The notes under the pieces are model-generated. The model was not told where the DNA came from. It did not search any database and saw nothing but the letters and a program-made list of their open reading frames with translations. A stretch of DNA of 64,000 nt. It comes from Pictodentalium vernedei. Lineage: Eukaryota; Mollusca; Scaphopoda; Dentaliida; Dentaliidae. The stretch covers positions 200,095,262 to 200,159,261 of the forward strand of contig CM062292.1 of the NCBI GenBank assembly GCA_031216915.1, in the 5' to 3' direction. Shown here piece after piece: positions 22,161 through 31,383 of this stretch; position 1 is the first letter of the stretch; every line of letters begins with the position of its first letter. The translations under genes and the position numbers were made by a program.

Positions 22161-24149
22161 TGGCTTAAACCTCTATCGCGTTCCAGTTGGCGGAAGGTTG
22201 TCGAGTTTTTCACAAGAGTGGGCGTCGATTACGGACGACCCTTGGGTGAGAGGAGTGACTTCGGAAGGTCTAAAGATATCCTTCAAACGAAAGCCTCCAT
22301 TAACTCGAAGTCCAAAGTGGACTCATCTTCCGTCAAATCCACAGAAAAGAGACGCTCTGTTATCGGAGGTGCAGTCTCTTTTAATGAAGAACGCGGTAGA
22401 GGTCGTAGAAAACCAGGAATCTCTGGGATTCTACAGCCATCTGTTTCTGGTTCCGAAACCAGACGGCTCGTTCCGTCCAGTCATAGATTTGAGCTGGATA
22501 AACAAGCTGATCGTCACTCCGAAGTTTTATATGGAGACGATTCGATCGGTCAGAGCGAGTATTCGGGTGAACGATTATGCAACGAGCATAGATCTCAAAG
22601 ATGCGTACTTTCACGTCATGGTACATCCGACATTCCGAAAGTATCTACGCTTTGCAGTCCTGGGAGTGGTGTATCAATTCCGGGCGATGTGCTTCGGATT
22701 GAATCTAGCACCCTGGGCTTTCACTCGGTAATGAACTCGGTAATGATCTACTTCCGAGCTCATTCGTCTGCGGTAACGTCGGCCTACCTGGACGACATTC
22801 TTCAGAGGTACAGCAACGAGTTAACGCTTCAGAACGATGTTCAGAATCTTCTTCTATTGCTCCGACGTCTCGGTTTTATAGTAAACGAGGAGAAGTCGGA
22901 TCTGGTGCCGTCCAAGTCATTCACTCATCTGGGAATGAGCTTCGAGACGCACAACAATCTCGTTCGTCTGCCGTTAACCAGAGCGAAATTAGTCAGTTGT
23001 TACGCTCGCTATTGTCTGCACGCAGACAAAGTCACGGCGAGAGAATTTATGAGACTGATAGGTCTGTGCGGAGCCGCCGCGGATCTCATTCCGATAGGGT
23101 GGCTACGCACACGTCCTCTTCAAATTTTCCTGACTCAGAATTGGAGTGTGAAAATTCATTCGCTCGATGTAGACGTTCTCTTGTCAGATCAAGTGAAACA
23201 AGAGATTCAGACTTGGGCAAACATTCAGTGGTTAACTCAAGGAGTTCCGCTGCAGTTGCCGGATCCGAGTTTTACCGTTATGACGGATGCCAGTCAAACA
23301 GGTTGGGGTGCATCATTAATCCCAACGGATTTGAGATGCCAGGGTCTTTGGGATCCACAATTCCTGTGCAAGCACATAAACATCAAGGAAATGATGTCAA
23401 TTTGGCTTGCGTTACGTCACTGGATGGACATTATTCACGATGCTCATGTCCAAATCCTATCCGACAATACGACAGTAGTGGCGTATATACGGAATCAGGG
23501 AGGCACTCATTCAGTTCCGTTGTTCAATCTAACGGAAAGAATCCTTCTGTTTGCGTTAGAACATCACGTTCTTCTTTCGGTCCGTCACATACCGGGTCGT
23601 CTGAATGTGCTAGCAGACTCCCTTTCACGAAAGGGTTGCTTGTTGCCGTCGGAGTGGACTCTCAACAAACAAGTATTCAATCAGATTTGCTACCAATGGG
23701 AACGGCCAATGATAGACTTATTTGCGACACATCTCAACAATCAGTTGCAGACGTATGTGTCTCCGTGTCCGGATCCAAGAGCATTTGCAGTAGACGCTCT
23801 GTCGATCCCTGGGGACGGAATGATAGGATATGCGTTTCCTCCAGCGCCGTTAATTCAACAAGTATTGCTAAAGATAAAACAATCTCAATGCAAGATTCTG
23901 TTGGTAGCATCTCTGTCGCCACAGAGACCGTTGATAAATCTACTCAGGTGTCTGTTGTGGGACCTACCGCGGAAGCTTCCTCCACGAGAGTATCTTCTTT
24001 CGCAGGGGAAATCGCGCCAACTCCATCACAACCCGCAAGGTCTCAACCTTCACGTTTTTCCGTTGTGCGGTCCTTCTTGCATGGCAAGCACTTTACAGGA
24101 CGAGCAGTGGACGCGATTTCTAACTGTAGGAGGACCTCCTCTTCGCTAA
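22120..24149 (+). pseudogene. DIRS-B1 reverse transcriptase-RNase H (one frameshift)
   Basis: RT motifs: FRPVIDLSWINK, SIDLKDAYFHV, RAMCFGLNLAPWAFT, AYLDDIL with the two catalytic Asp, and VNEEKSDLVPS. RNase H follows: VMTDASQTGWGA, ILSDNTTVVAYIRNQGGTH and HIPGRLNVLADSLSRK. The C-terminal block has MIDLFATHLNNQ and ASLSPQRPL. The first part runs +1 to Gag and stops at a TAA right after WAFTR (about 22729). The remainder is open in another frame to 24149. Comparison with B2 indicates loss of one base there. Apart from this lesion the frame is open throughout. Confidence 0.85.
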
Positions 24150-25105
24150 ACTATGCGGCTAAGTGGAAGGTTTTTCGTCGTTGGTGTAGGGATCATTCTG
24201 TAGATATATTTGATCCCTCTATACCAGACATTGCAAACTTTCTAGTATACTTGTTTGACGAAATCAAACTGCAGCCTGTTACTATAAAGGGTTATAGATC
24301 TATGTTATCTGATACCTATGCACATCATGATAGTTTACAAATTGGATCTAATGTCTCTTTATCGAAGTTGGTTAGAAACTTTTCGATAAATAGACCCAGA
24401 ACTCTTAGATTAATTCCTAAGTGGAATTTAGCTTGGGTTCTCCTTAAATTGAAGGAAAAGCCATTTGAACCTCTTGGGACAGTAGATTTCAAATTCTTAT
24501 CTTATAAGACAGCTTTTCTCTTAGCTTTCTCTTCTGCCAGAAGAGTCAGTGAGCTTCATGCACTATCGGTGGATGATTCTCATTATCGTAGTGTTGGGAA
24601 CACTATCACCTTCACTACTAATGTGGGTTTTTTAGCTAAGAATCAGGCTCCTAATAAATATCCGGAACCTATTGTTATTAAGGCTCTTCCGTCTTCAGAC
24701 GGGCGTAGGCCTTTACTCTGTCCTGTTAGAGCACTACGTATCTATAAACAGAGATCTCAGTTTATCAGAAAGGGACGGAAACGTTTCTTTCTGTCTTTGA
24801 TGCCTAATAGAAAGGACATTTCAGTACATTCTATTGCTAGATGGATTCAGTTAACTATCCGTACTGCTTATGAAGATTTATCTTCTTCTCAGCAGTCTGT
24901 GCTTAAGATTTCTGCTCATGAAGTAAGAGCTCTTTCTACTTCCTGGGCTTATGCTAATAGTGTTGCTATTACAGATTTAATGAAGGCTGCTTATTGGTCT
25001 CAGCCATCCACATTTACGAATTTTTATCTCAGAAATATTGAGTCCATTTCTGGAGACCTGCATTGTTTAGGTCCGTTATCTGTTGCTCAGAATGTCGTCC
25101 ACTAA
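24038..25105 (+). CDS. DIRS-B1 tyrosine recombinase, open
   Basis: An open frame overlapping the end of RNase H by about 110 bp in the -1 frame. There is no ATG near its N terminus, so the start given is where similarity with A1 begins (SFVRSC in A1, SVVRSFL here); true initiation is unknown. An N-terminal SAM-like part (WKVFRRWCRDHSVD, TIKGYRSMLSD) is followed by the catalytic domain: SARRVSELHALSVDD (Arg I), RKGRKRFFLSLMP, SAHEVRALSTSWA (His-x-x-Arg) and TNFYLRNIE (nucleophile Tyr). All catalytic positions that I can name are present. Known role: integrating the circular cDNA by site recombination. Confidence 0.85.
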   Translation, partial: RSQPSRFSVVRSFLHGKHFTGRAVDAISNCRRTSSSLNYAAKWKVFRRWCRDHSVDIFDPSIPDIANFLVYLFDEIKLQPVTIKGYRSMLSDTYAHHDSLQIGSNVSLSKLVRNFSINRPRTLRLIPKWNLAWVLLKLKEKPFEPLGTVDFKFLSYKTAFLLAFSSARRVSELHALSVDDSHYRSVGNTITFTTNVGFLAKNQAPNKYPEPIVIKALPSSDGRRPLLCPVRALRIYKQRSQFIRKGRKRFFLSLMPNRKDISVHSIARWIQLTIRTAYEDLSSSQQSVLKISAHEVRALSTSWAYANSVAITDLMKAAYWSQPSTFTNFYLRNIESISGDLHCLGPLSVAQNVVH

Positions 25106-25707
25106 ACAGTTGCAACTATAGTTATGCAGGCTTTCTGTTCCGGCAGTGACTCCGTCTGGCTGCCCTCTTCGCTCTGGGCTATTTGACCCAGAGCAAGGGG
25201 AAGGGGGGGGGGGGGGGCGGGTGTTCCCTTAGGTCACCTGCTTTATAGTGAAAAGCAAGGGAATGCCTCCTCCAAGTCAGTATTTCTGAGTCGCTTCCGG
25301 GATGGTTTTAAAGTGTAATATTAATGTTTAAATTCATTCATGTCTTATTTTTAAAGTGTAGCTCGGTGTGAAGCATTTGTATATGTCAAGTGTCAAACGG
25401 GCTTTAATATACAATACTCGGACACTTTTAAATGATTATAAAGAGTCTCAATTCTCTGGACTACTTTATTTATTGGCTTGCTTTAAAAATAATTAGTATA
25501 AGGGTTATACTGGATGTTAATAGAGAACATGAATGTTATTGTGCTCAATTATTAAGGGTAGTGTATCTTTCTAATTTAATATTAAATAAGGAAGATACAT
25601 GTAAAGCCTAATACTCCTTTTCTCCTTAAGGGGTTACCTCTTTACTATATAGTTGAGCTTATTGGATTTTCCTCTATGTCCTAGGCCCTCCAGCCTGTTT
25701 ACTATTC

Positions 25708-25796
25708 AGCTAAGTCTGGGTCATTGGTACAGTATAAAAATGTTAAAAAATTTATAGTAATTTATATATTTTTTATACTTACCAATGACCCAGACG
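25708..25796. repeat. DIRS-B1 internal complementary region
   Basis: It holds CTGGGTCATTGGTACAG (complement of the left end) followed by the complement of the right end (TTTATACTTACCAATGACCC). It predicts the circle junction near TTTTTTAAC|ATTTTTAT. Confidence 0.85.
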
Positions 25797-25868
25797 GGGA
25801 TGGCCCTCCCTGGAGTTGGGAACTCTTGCCTCCCCACTGAGTACATAGCGCTGACCAGGCACTGCCAG

Positions 25869-26098
25869 TAAGAATGATAATTGGCGCCAATTTCGGGACG
25901 ACTGCGTCACTGCGCATGCGCAATAGAGGTGTAGTATGGAGGTCCTTTAGGACATGATTTCTTTTTGTTTTGGATGCAAATTTTGGGGATTGGGGGGCAA
26001 AATTTGTGTTTGGCCCTGGTTTTGTTAGAGTTAGCACCAGCTAAGTCTGGGTCATTGGTAAGTATAAAAAATATATAAATTACTATAAATTTTTTAAC
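25869..26098. repeat. DIRS-B1 right inverted terminal repeat
   Basis: Reverse complement of 18971-19173 plus about 27 bp of AT-rich end (AAATTACTATAAATTTTTTA). The ATG-containing minus-strand frames here are ITR artefacts. Confidence 0.85.
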
Positions 26099-26990
26099 TT
26101 TCCGGACTTTTTTTCTACACGCTTCCAGATATTGAGCTGATTTTTGGTCTGTTAATCTGACATGGTGGCCCACAGATCAAGTTTGCATTTTGTTCTGCTC
26201 CACTGATTTTTACCGAAATTACGGCCCTTGAACTTTGAAAAGTTCATCAAAATTACAGTTTTCCAGACTTTTTTTCTACACGCTTCCAGATATTGAGCTG
26301 ATTTTTGGTATGTTAGTCTGACATGGTGGCCTACAGATCAAGTTTGCATTTTGTTCCGCTCCACTGATTTTTGCCGAAATTACGGCCCTTGAACTTTGAA
26401 AAGTTCATCAAAATTACAGTTTTGCAGACTTTTTCCTACACGCTTCCAGATATTGAGCTGATTTTTGGTATGTTAGTCTAACATGGTGGCCTACAGAACA
26501 AGTTTGGGTTTTGTTCTGCTCCACTGATTTTTACCAAAATTACGGCCCCATAGACTTTGAAAAGTTCATCAAAATTACAGTTTTCCGGGCCTTTTCTCTA
26601 CATGCTTCCAGATATTGAGCTGATTTTTGGTATGTTTGTCTAACATGGTGGCCTACAGATCAAGTTTGCATTTTGTTCTGCTCCACTGATTTTTACCAAA
26701 ATTACGGCCCTTCGACTTTGAAAAGTTTATCAAAATTACAGTTTTCCGGACTTTTTTTCTACACGCTTTCAGATATTATCGAAATTACGGCCATTTTAGT
26801 ATGTGAGTCTACCACAATGACTTACAGATCAAGTTTGCGTTTTGTTCTGCTTGGCTGATTTTTGAGGAAATTATGGGCCCTGGACTCTGAAAAATATAAG
26901 TAACAGATTTCCGGGTCATTTTCCTAAAAATTACACTTTTCCGAGCTTGAAATATCGGGGCGCGTGGGGTATGTGAGCGTGCTCACTAAG
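26099..26990 (+). repeat. Noncoding repeat element, right part: five ~160-bp modules
   Basis: Tandem modules begin at about 26100, 26263, 26422, 26581 and 26742, each with TTCCGGACTTTTT.., CTTCCAGATATTGAGCTG, TTTTTGGTATGTTAGTC and ATTACGGCCCTTGAACTTTG. The element closes with GGCGCGTGGGGTATGTGAGC. It continues 18706-18970. Confidence 0.7.
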
Positions 26991-27388
26991 GTTCTATATT
27001 TTATTGGTGTTTAAGGTCACATGCTTATGCACAATGTGAATCATGACCGTGACAGTTTTACGGGTGGAGGAAGCAGGAGTACCCAGAGAGATCCGAGCAA
27101 TGACGAGCAGCTGCCAGCTCCCCAACATCGTACTCCGACTGCAGCAAGGCAGGGTTAGATTGGTTAAAATCATGTGCACCATTGACGTGCAGTACACCTT
27201 AGTACATGGCGGCATCATGCCTCCATGTGGACAATTGGGGTTAAGTGCCTTGCTCAAGGACACAACATGGGAGTCTGAATCGATTGCTCAGACGGTCACC
27301 CATCCGAGGACTAACCGGTCTCAACGCTGCTTAACTTCGGTCATCTGGCGAGAACCGGTTACCACAATGCCACTGCTCCCCCATCTGG
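26991..27388 (-). repeat. 5S rRNA-derived SINE, minus strand
   Basis: Read on the minus strand: ..GGTTCTCGCCAGATGACC, GAAGTTAAGCAGCG and CTCGGATGGGTGACCG, the 5S-like head, then the same body as the copy at 16-410 (TGTGTCCTTGAGCAAGGC and following) and a CAATAAAATATA-type tail. The forward frame at 27043-27420 is an artefact. Confidence 0.85.
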
Positions 27389-27410
27389 GATTAACATCAT
27401 CCAGTGTACA

Positions 27411-27640
27411 TAACTGGTAGAGTGCTGGAAGCCCATATTTGGATTTACTCTGAAGGGTCGGTACCACAACTTAAAGGCTTCATATTTTGTGCATGTCGTT
27501 CATATTACCCTTGAAGTGAAAGTATTCAGTCTGTGAGGATTTGCCTTGTTATAATTTATGGGAGAGTGCCTATTGGCACTCCCCCATAAATTGTAACCAG
27601 GCAAAGATATTTGAACAAATTTTGATGACCAAGAATAATT
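27411..27640. mobile_element. MITE with GGGAGAGTGCC hairpin, copy 1
   Basis: Begins AACTGGTAGAGTGCTGGAAG. A hairpin TTATGGGAGAGTGCC / GGCACTCCCCCATAA lies at about 27559-27592. Other copies are at 36868-37080 and 63357-63480. Positions 27641-28087 up to exon 4 hold nothing recognisable. Confidence 0.55.
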
Positions 27641-28087
27641 CAGGACTTGACCAGTTTGTTGCTAGACCAGTAAAACTAAAAAATTCATAACCCAACAAGC
27701 AAGTTTGCCATTCCTCAAATGCTGGCTAAGCTATCTATTTGGTAGATTTGCTATTTATACAAGATGGAACGAAATGAGGATGCAAGAGGCAAATCTGCAG
27801 TTCACAGATAACCTGGTAGACTGCCCAATGTTCCAGGAGCTAAAAGTTTTCTAGTTAGGTCTACAAGTTTCTACAGGTCTACTAAAGTTTGACAATTAAC
27901 CTCCCATTAGTTATGAGAGTACCAAACCATTCTGTACATAATGCAGTTTTTACATTGAAAAAGTGCTATGCAATTTTTTAAAAATGCTATATAAAAGTGT
28001 ATACCAAGTAAAGTTTGTCACATAAGAATCAAGAATTGAAATATTACCTGAACAAGATGCTGAAAAGAAGTTGATATATAATTTCAG

Positions 28088-28154
28088 GTGTTGAGAAGAG
28101 AATAGGAACAGCTAGTCAGAACAACATTGTGGACATAGACATCAGAGGTTTGGG
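28088..28154 (+). CDS. KIF28: KIF28-type kinesin-3, FHA middle exon
   Basis: A 67-bp exon encoding VEKRIGTASQNNIVDIDIRG, the FHA strand that normally reads xxIGxxxxxxDIxLxGxGI in kinesin-3. It has no usable open frame of its own length. I placed it from the gap between neighbouring FHA exons, an ATTTCAG acceptor, and phase agreement on both sides (one base carried in, two carried out). The donor GTTGGT at 28155 is weak. The nearby GTATTG at 28159 would break the phase with the next exon, so 28154 is preferred. Confidence 0.8.
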
Positions 28155-28270
28155 GTTGGTATTGTCACTCTATATGATATTTTAGTAAAATCCTCACCTG
28201 ACTGGGCTCTGTTACTATTCTCTTTATTTATTGGAGTTTTCAACATCTTTGGCTACATCATTACCGCTAC

Positions 28271-28704
28271 TACAGTAGAATCCTCTTAATTGAATTTCCA
28301 TTTTGCCAGTGAAAATTATTCAATTAACAGGCGTATACAATTAACAGGAATTTGGTCAGTTTTCTGTGTTCTGGAGGTAAACTTAGCATTTATTCTATTA
28401 TATCTTATTTGACAGAGCTCATAGAGCTCTGTCAAACAAGATATAATAGAATAAATGCCTATATTGGAAGTAGTGAGGCCAAAAAGGTTGATAAATAAGG
28501 GGAATTTGGTGCGTGTCACAGTAATTTTTTCGACATATTATAAAAATTGATATACAATTAACAGGAGTTTACTCTACAACCCATAAGCAATTAACAGATC
28601 AAATTTGTACTGAAGGTATGGTAAATGGTTTTGTGTTTGAAAATTACATTCAGTTAACAGGGATATACAATTAAGAGATATCCAATTAAGTGGGCTCCAC
28701 TGTA
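28271..28704. mobile_element. Pogo/Tigger-like MITE with TA ends
   Basis: Left end TACAGTAGAATCCTCTTAAT and right end TTAAGTGGGCTCCACTGTA are inverted, with TA at both termini, as expected for Tc1/mariner-pogo transposition. It carries a strong internal hairpin (TTGTTTGACAGAGCT / AGCTCTGTCAAACAA type, 28407-28441). Other copies: 58020-58838 (interrupted) and fragments at 4660-4930 and 47935-47990. Confidence 0.7.
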
Positions 28705-28839
28705 TTCAGATTTTACTATTATTTATTTTATTTCGTCGTTGAGCCTTTTCCAGTTAGGGATCATAAGCTCTGTTTTAATCCTTTTCACAATGCACAGGAT
28801 ATTAAAATTTATTATTTTAATTATTGTTTTTCAAAAATT

Positions 28840-28990
28840 TTCATTAAAAAATCAACAAAACCATATGTGATCCCCCATTAGACCAAGCTTGATGAGCTCA
28901 TTCCAGCGAGGAGTCACATGATATGGTTTTGTTTAAACTTTTTGAAAAAATATTTTTTTCAACTGCTAAATTTGAAAATTACGTGGGTGG
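28840..28990. repeat. Foldback, CATATGATATGG type
   Basis: Arms CAAAACCATATGTGA and TCACATGATATGGTTTTG enclose a GAGCTCATTCCAGCGAGG centre related to the TTAA MITE core. Similar foldbacks lie at 56850-56945 and 57105-57185. Confidence 0.5.
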
Positions 28991-29013
28991 GTGCATCAGT
29001 TTCGTTAGGGTTA

Positions 29014-29766
29014 AGCTTGGTTCTCACTTTCACGGTTTGGAGGGGGGGGGGGAGGGGGGGGGGGTTGTGGACGCCCACTGTTTTTATCTGTGATTGTCCA
29101 TGGTAAATCTGTACTGGGCCCATAGACATGATCATGTTGTTCCAGGATAAACTCGCCACCTTGTTTTTTCTGTGGAACGATTTTCTAAATGTTTGAAAAT
29201 TTCATTTTTTCTGTCACCAACTGTAAGTTACAGCAGGAAACTGTAGACACCGGAACACAACCATAGCATATCTGTAGCCGAACCGGCATTAACCATGGTC
29301 AGAAATAGGGTCCCGATTGACCACATAAAATACCCAATAGACAAAGGATATGCTATGATTGTGTCCCGGTGTCTACAGTTATGTTACCGTGACATGGCCA
29401 TGACATAACCGTTGAGACCATAGAAGAACCATTTCAGAACCTAGCATATCTGTAACACCATAGGATGACCATGAATAACGGGCAAACCGTAGGACAACCA
29501 TGGCTTGTTCATAGTATTTCAAGTGGTGACGTAGCATAACCATAGAAAAACCATGACATGACCATAATAATCCTTGGCAAATCCTTGGTATTTCCTTAGC
29601 ACAACCTTAGTACATCCTTAGTGTTTCCTTAGATCTTCCATAGGCACCGCAGCCACATGCTAGTGCACTGTAGAAATTGTCTATCATGGCCAAAGCATAC
29701 CCAGTTTTACCATGGTTTAAAACCGTAGCAATCCAGGGACCAAACTGTGGAAGTGAGAAAGCCAGC
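29014..29766. mobile_element. TIR element with short-period ACCATAG repeats
   Basis: Imperfect inverted ends of about 26 bp: GCTTGGTTCTCACTTTCACG, and TGTGGAAGTGAGAAAGCCAG on the far side. A G-rich tract lies just inside the left end (29041-29065). An internal inverted pair (ACTGTAGACACCGG at 29241; CCGGTGTCTACAGT at 29368) is present, and the body is full of dispersed AACCATAG/ACCATGG words between 29240 and 29660. No coding potential. Confidence 0.55.
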
Positions 29767-29870
29767 ATTGAAGGTAATAACTAAATTGTTCAGTAATTCA
29801 ATATTTGTTGCAAGTGTCATCTTCTGGTCATGTAAGGTAAAGAGTTAAATTTATAAAGAAGGGAGTGTGG

Positions 29871-30187
29871 TGGCGTAATGGTTATGGCATTGGACTTCAA
29901 ACCGAAAGGTCCATGATTTGATTCCTGCCAGGTGTAACTGCATTGTGACCTTGGGGAAGGCACAGTGGCACTGTGTACTAAGGCATACTACATATCAATG
30001 GTGCACTTGTCTTTAACCAATTCTAACCCTGCTTGTGCAGTGTTAGTATGTTAAGGAGTCTGACAGTTGCTTGCTGCTACTCTGTGGTCCTCTCCAGCTA
30101 CTCTGGCTTCCTTCACTCATAAAACTGTCCAACATGAGGTGACCCTGGCTGTCAAAACTGTCATTAAACTGCAATAAATGAATAATT
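29871..30187 (+). repeat. tRNA-derived SINE sharing the 5S-SINE body
   Basis: The tRNA-like head has an A box (GTGGCGTAATGGTTATGG) and a B box (GGTCCATGATTTGATTCC). The body (TGCATTGTGACCTTGGGG, ACTGTGTACTAAGGCATACT, ATAAAACTGTCC) aligns with the body of the 5S-headed SINEs at 16-410 and 26991-27388. It ends in an AATAAATGAATAA tail. Confidence 0.8.
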
Positions 30188-30242
30188 TATAAAACAGAAA
30201 AAAAAAATAAAATCACCATTCAAATTCTGCTATTTTTTTAAC

Positions 30243-30477
30243 TTAATTCTTTACCTAACACGACTAGCAAAGGAAACTTCCAAAAAATATCCTTGAATAA
30301 CTGAACAATTTAGTGTTTGACCAGCAAAACAGAGCTTATGATCCCTTATTGAAATGAGTTCAATGAGCTCATTCCAATGAGGGATCATCAGCTATACTTT
30401 GGAGACAAAAAATGAAAAATTCTAGTTATTCAAGAATTGCAAATGTCATCTGCTGTTTGCATTGGGTGAAGAGTAAA
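30243..30477. mobile_element. TTAA MITE (CCCTTTACC family), degenerate copy
   Basis: Shows TTCTTTACCTAACACGAC, the central foldback around GAGTTCAATGAGCTC and a decayed right end (GGGTGAAGAGTAAAG). Positions 30478-30911 hold nothing recognisable. Confidence 0.55.
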
Positions 30478-30911
30478 GAGCATTTGAACATCCATGCAAA
30501 GTGATGATACTCACATTGTAATATGGTACATGGCCACTCGACATCTATCTACCTTTACTCTGGCTTGATAAACATGGACAAAAGACAACAATCGACTTTG
30601 CAGTGGACTAACCGGTTGTTCAGAAACTGCAAATGTTATTAGTGCATCCGTAAGTTTCAACTTCATGTTCATGTCTTGTTAGTTAAATTGTATTGTTGTA
30701 GTTGTTGCCTGATCAAGTGCTAAAATAGTTTTGATAATTGAATAATTGTGTTGTTACAATTTATTGTGTTTCCTGTAGGCAATTCTCAATAAATTGTTAT
30801 TGTTGCTTCTATAGGAGTGATGGAAGAGTTTCTCATTCAGAGAATGTAACATTTCCTCACTGCTTTTACATCACATGCAGTAGCAGATATGCCATCTAGT
30901 TTCATATGCAA

Positions 30912-31158
30912 GTCAGAAAATAAGCAGACTGTCATTTGCAAAATGAGGTCCCCAGAGGGTTAATGTAGTGAGTCTACCCTTCACAGCAGCGTAGCATCAC
31001 TAAATTTACCCTCTTTGAACCCCAAACTGAATCAGGGTCTCAAAGCTAAATAGAAAGTGGTACCCTGAGAATAAATTGGCCCACTGTATGGGATAGTATC
31101 ATCAAATTCACCCTCTGGGGACCTCATTCTGCAAATGTCAGATGCCTTATTTTCAGGC
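30912..31158. mobile_element. MITE with about 65-bp TIRs, copy 2
   Basis: Same ends as 6281-6513: AGAAAATAAGCAGACTGTC at the left and a TTATTTTCAGGC end at the right. Confidence 0.7.
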
Positions 31159-31383
31159 ATGTGCATATGGAATATCAAGTAAATTACCGTGAAACTTATA
31201 CCGAATACAAATACTAGATGACACTTGCAAAAGCTTTTTCTTAAATAAATGTTAATTTTTGCCTCAAAAACATACCTTATGATCCCTCAGTGGAATGACC
31301 TCACTGGGATTTCATAAGGCCCTACAAAGTAGATCTGTTTCTCAGGCCATTTTTTGTAAAATTGCATGTAGGCAGACGTTTTT

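Larger units (their letters stand above)
18971..26098 (+). mobile_element. DIRS-B1: best-preserved DIRS retrotransposon
   Basis: About 7.13 kb. Inverted terminal repeats at 18971-19173 and 25869-26098, internal complementary region at 25708-25796, intact Gag, RT-RNase H with one frameshift, and an open tyrosine recombinase. It is inserted in a ~160-bp modular repeat, so the empty site can be read from neighbouring modules (..AAAATTACAG|TTTTCC..). The flanks rejoin without target duplication, as expected for recombinase-mediated insertion. The leader 19174-20057 has no credible gene. The region 25106-25707 is untranslated and includes a long G run near 25204-25218. Confidence 0.9.

Noticed and set aside
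22720-22740. Programmed frameshift in DIRS-B1 RT
   Set aside because: It lies in the middle of a conserved RT block, A1 and A2 need no shift there, and B2 has the unshifted spacing, so a simple one-base loss is more likely.
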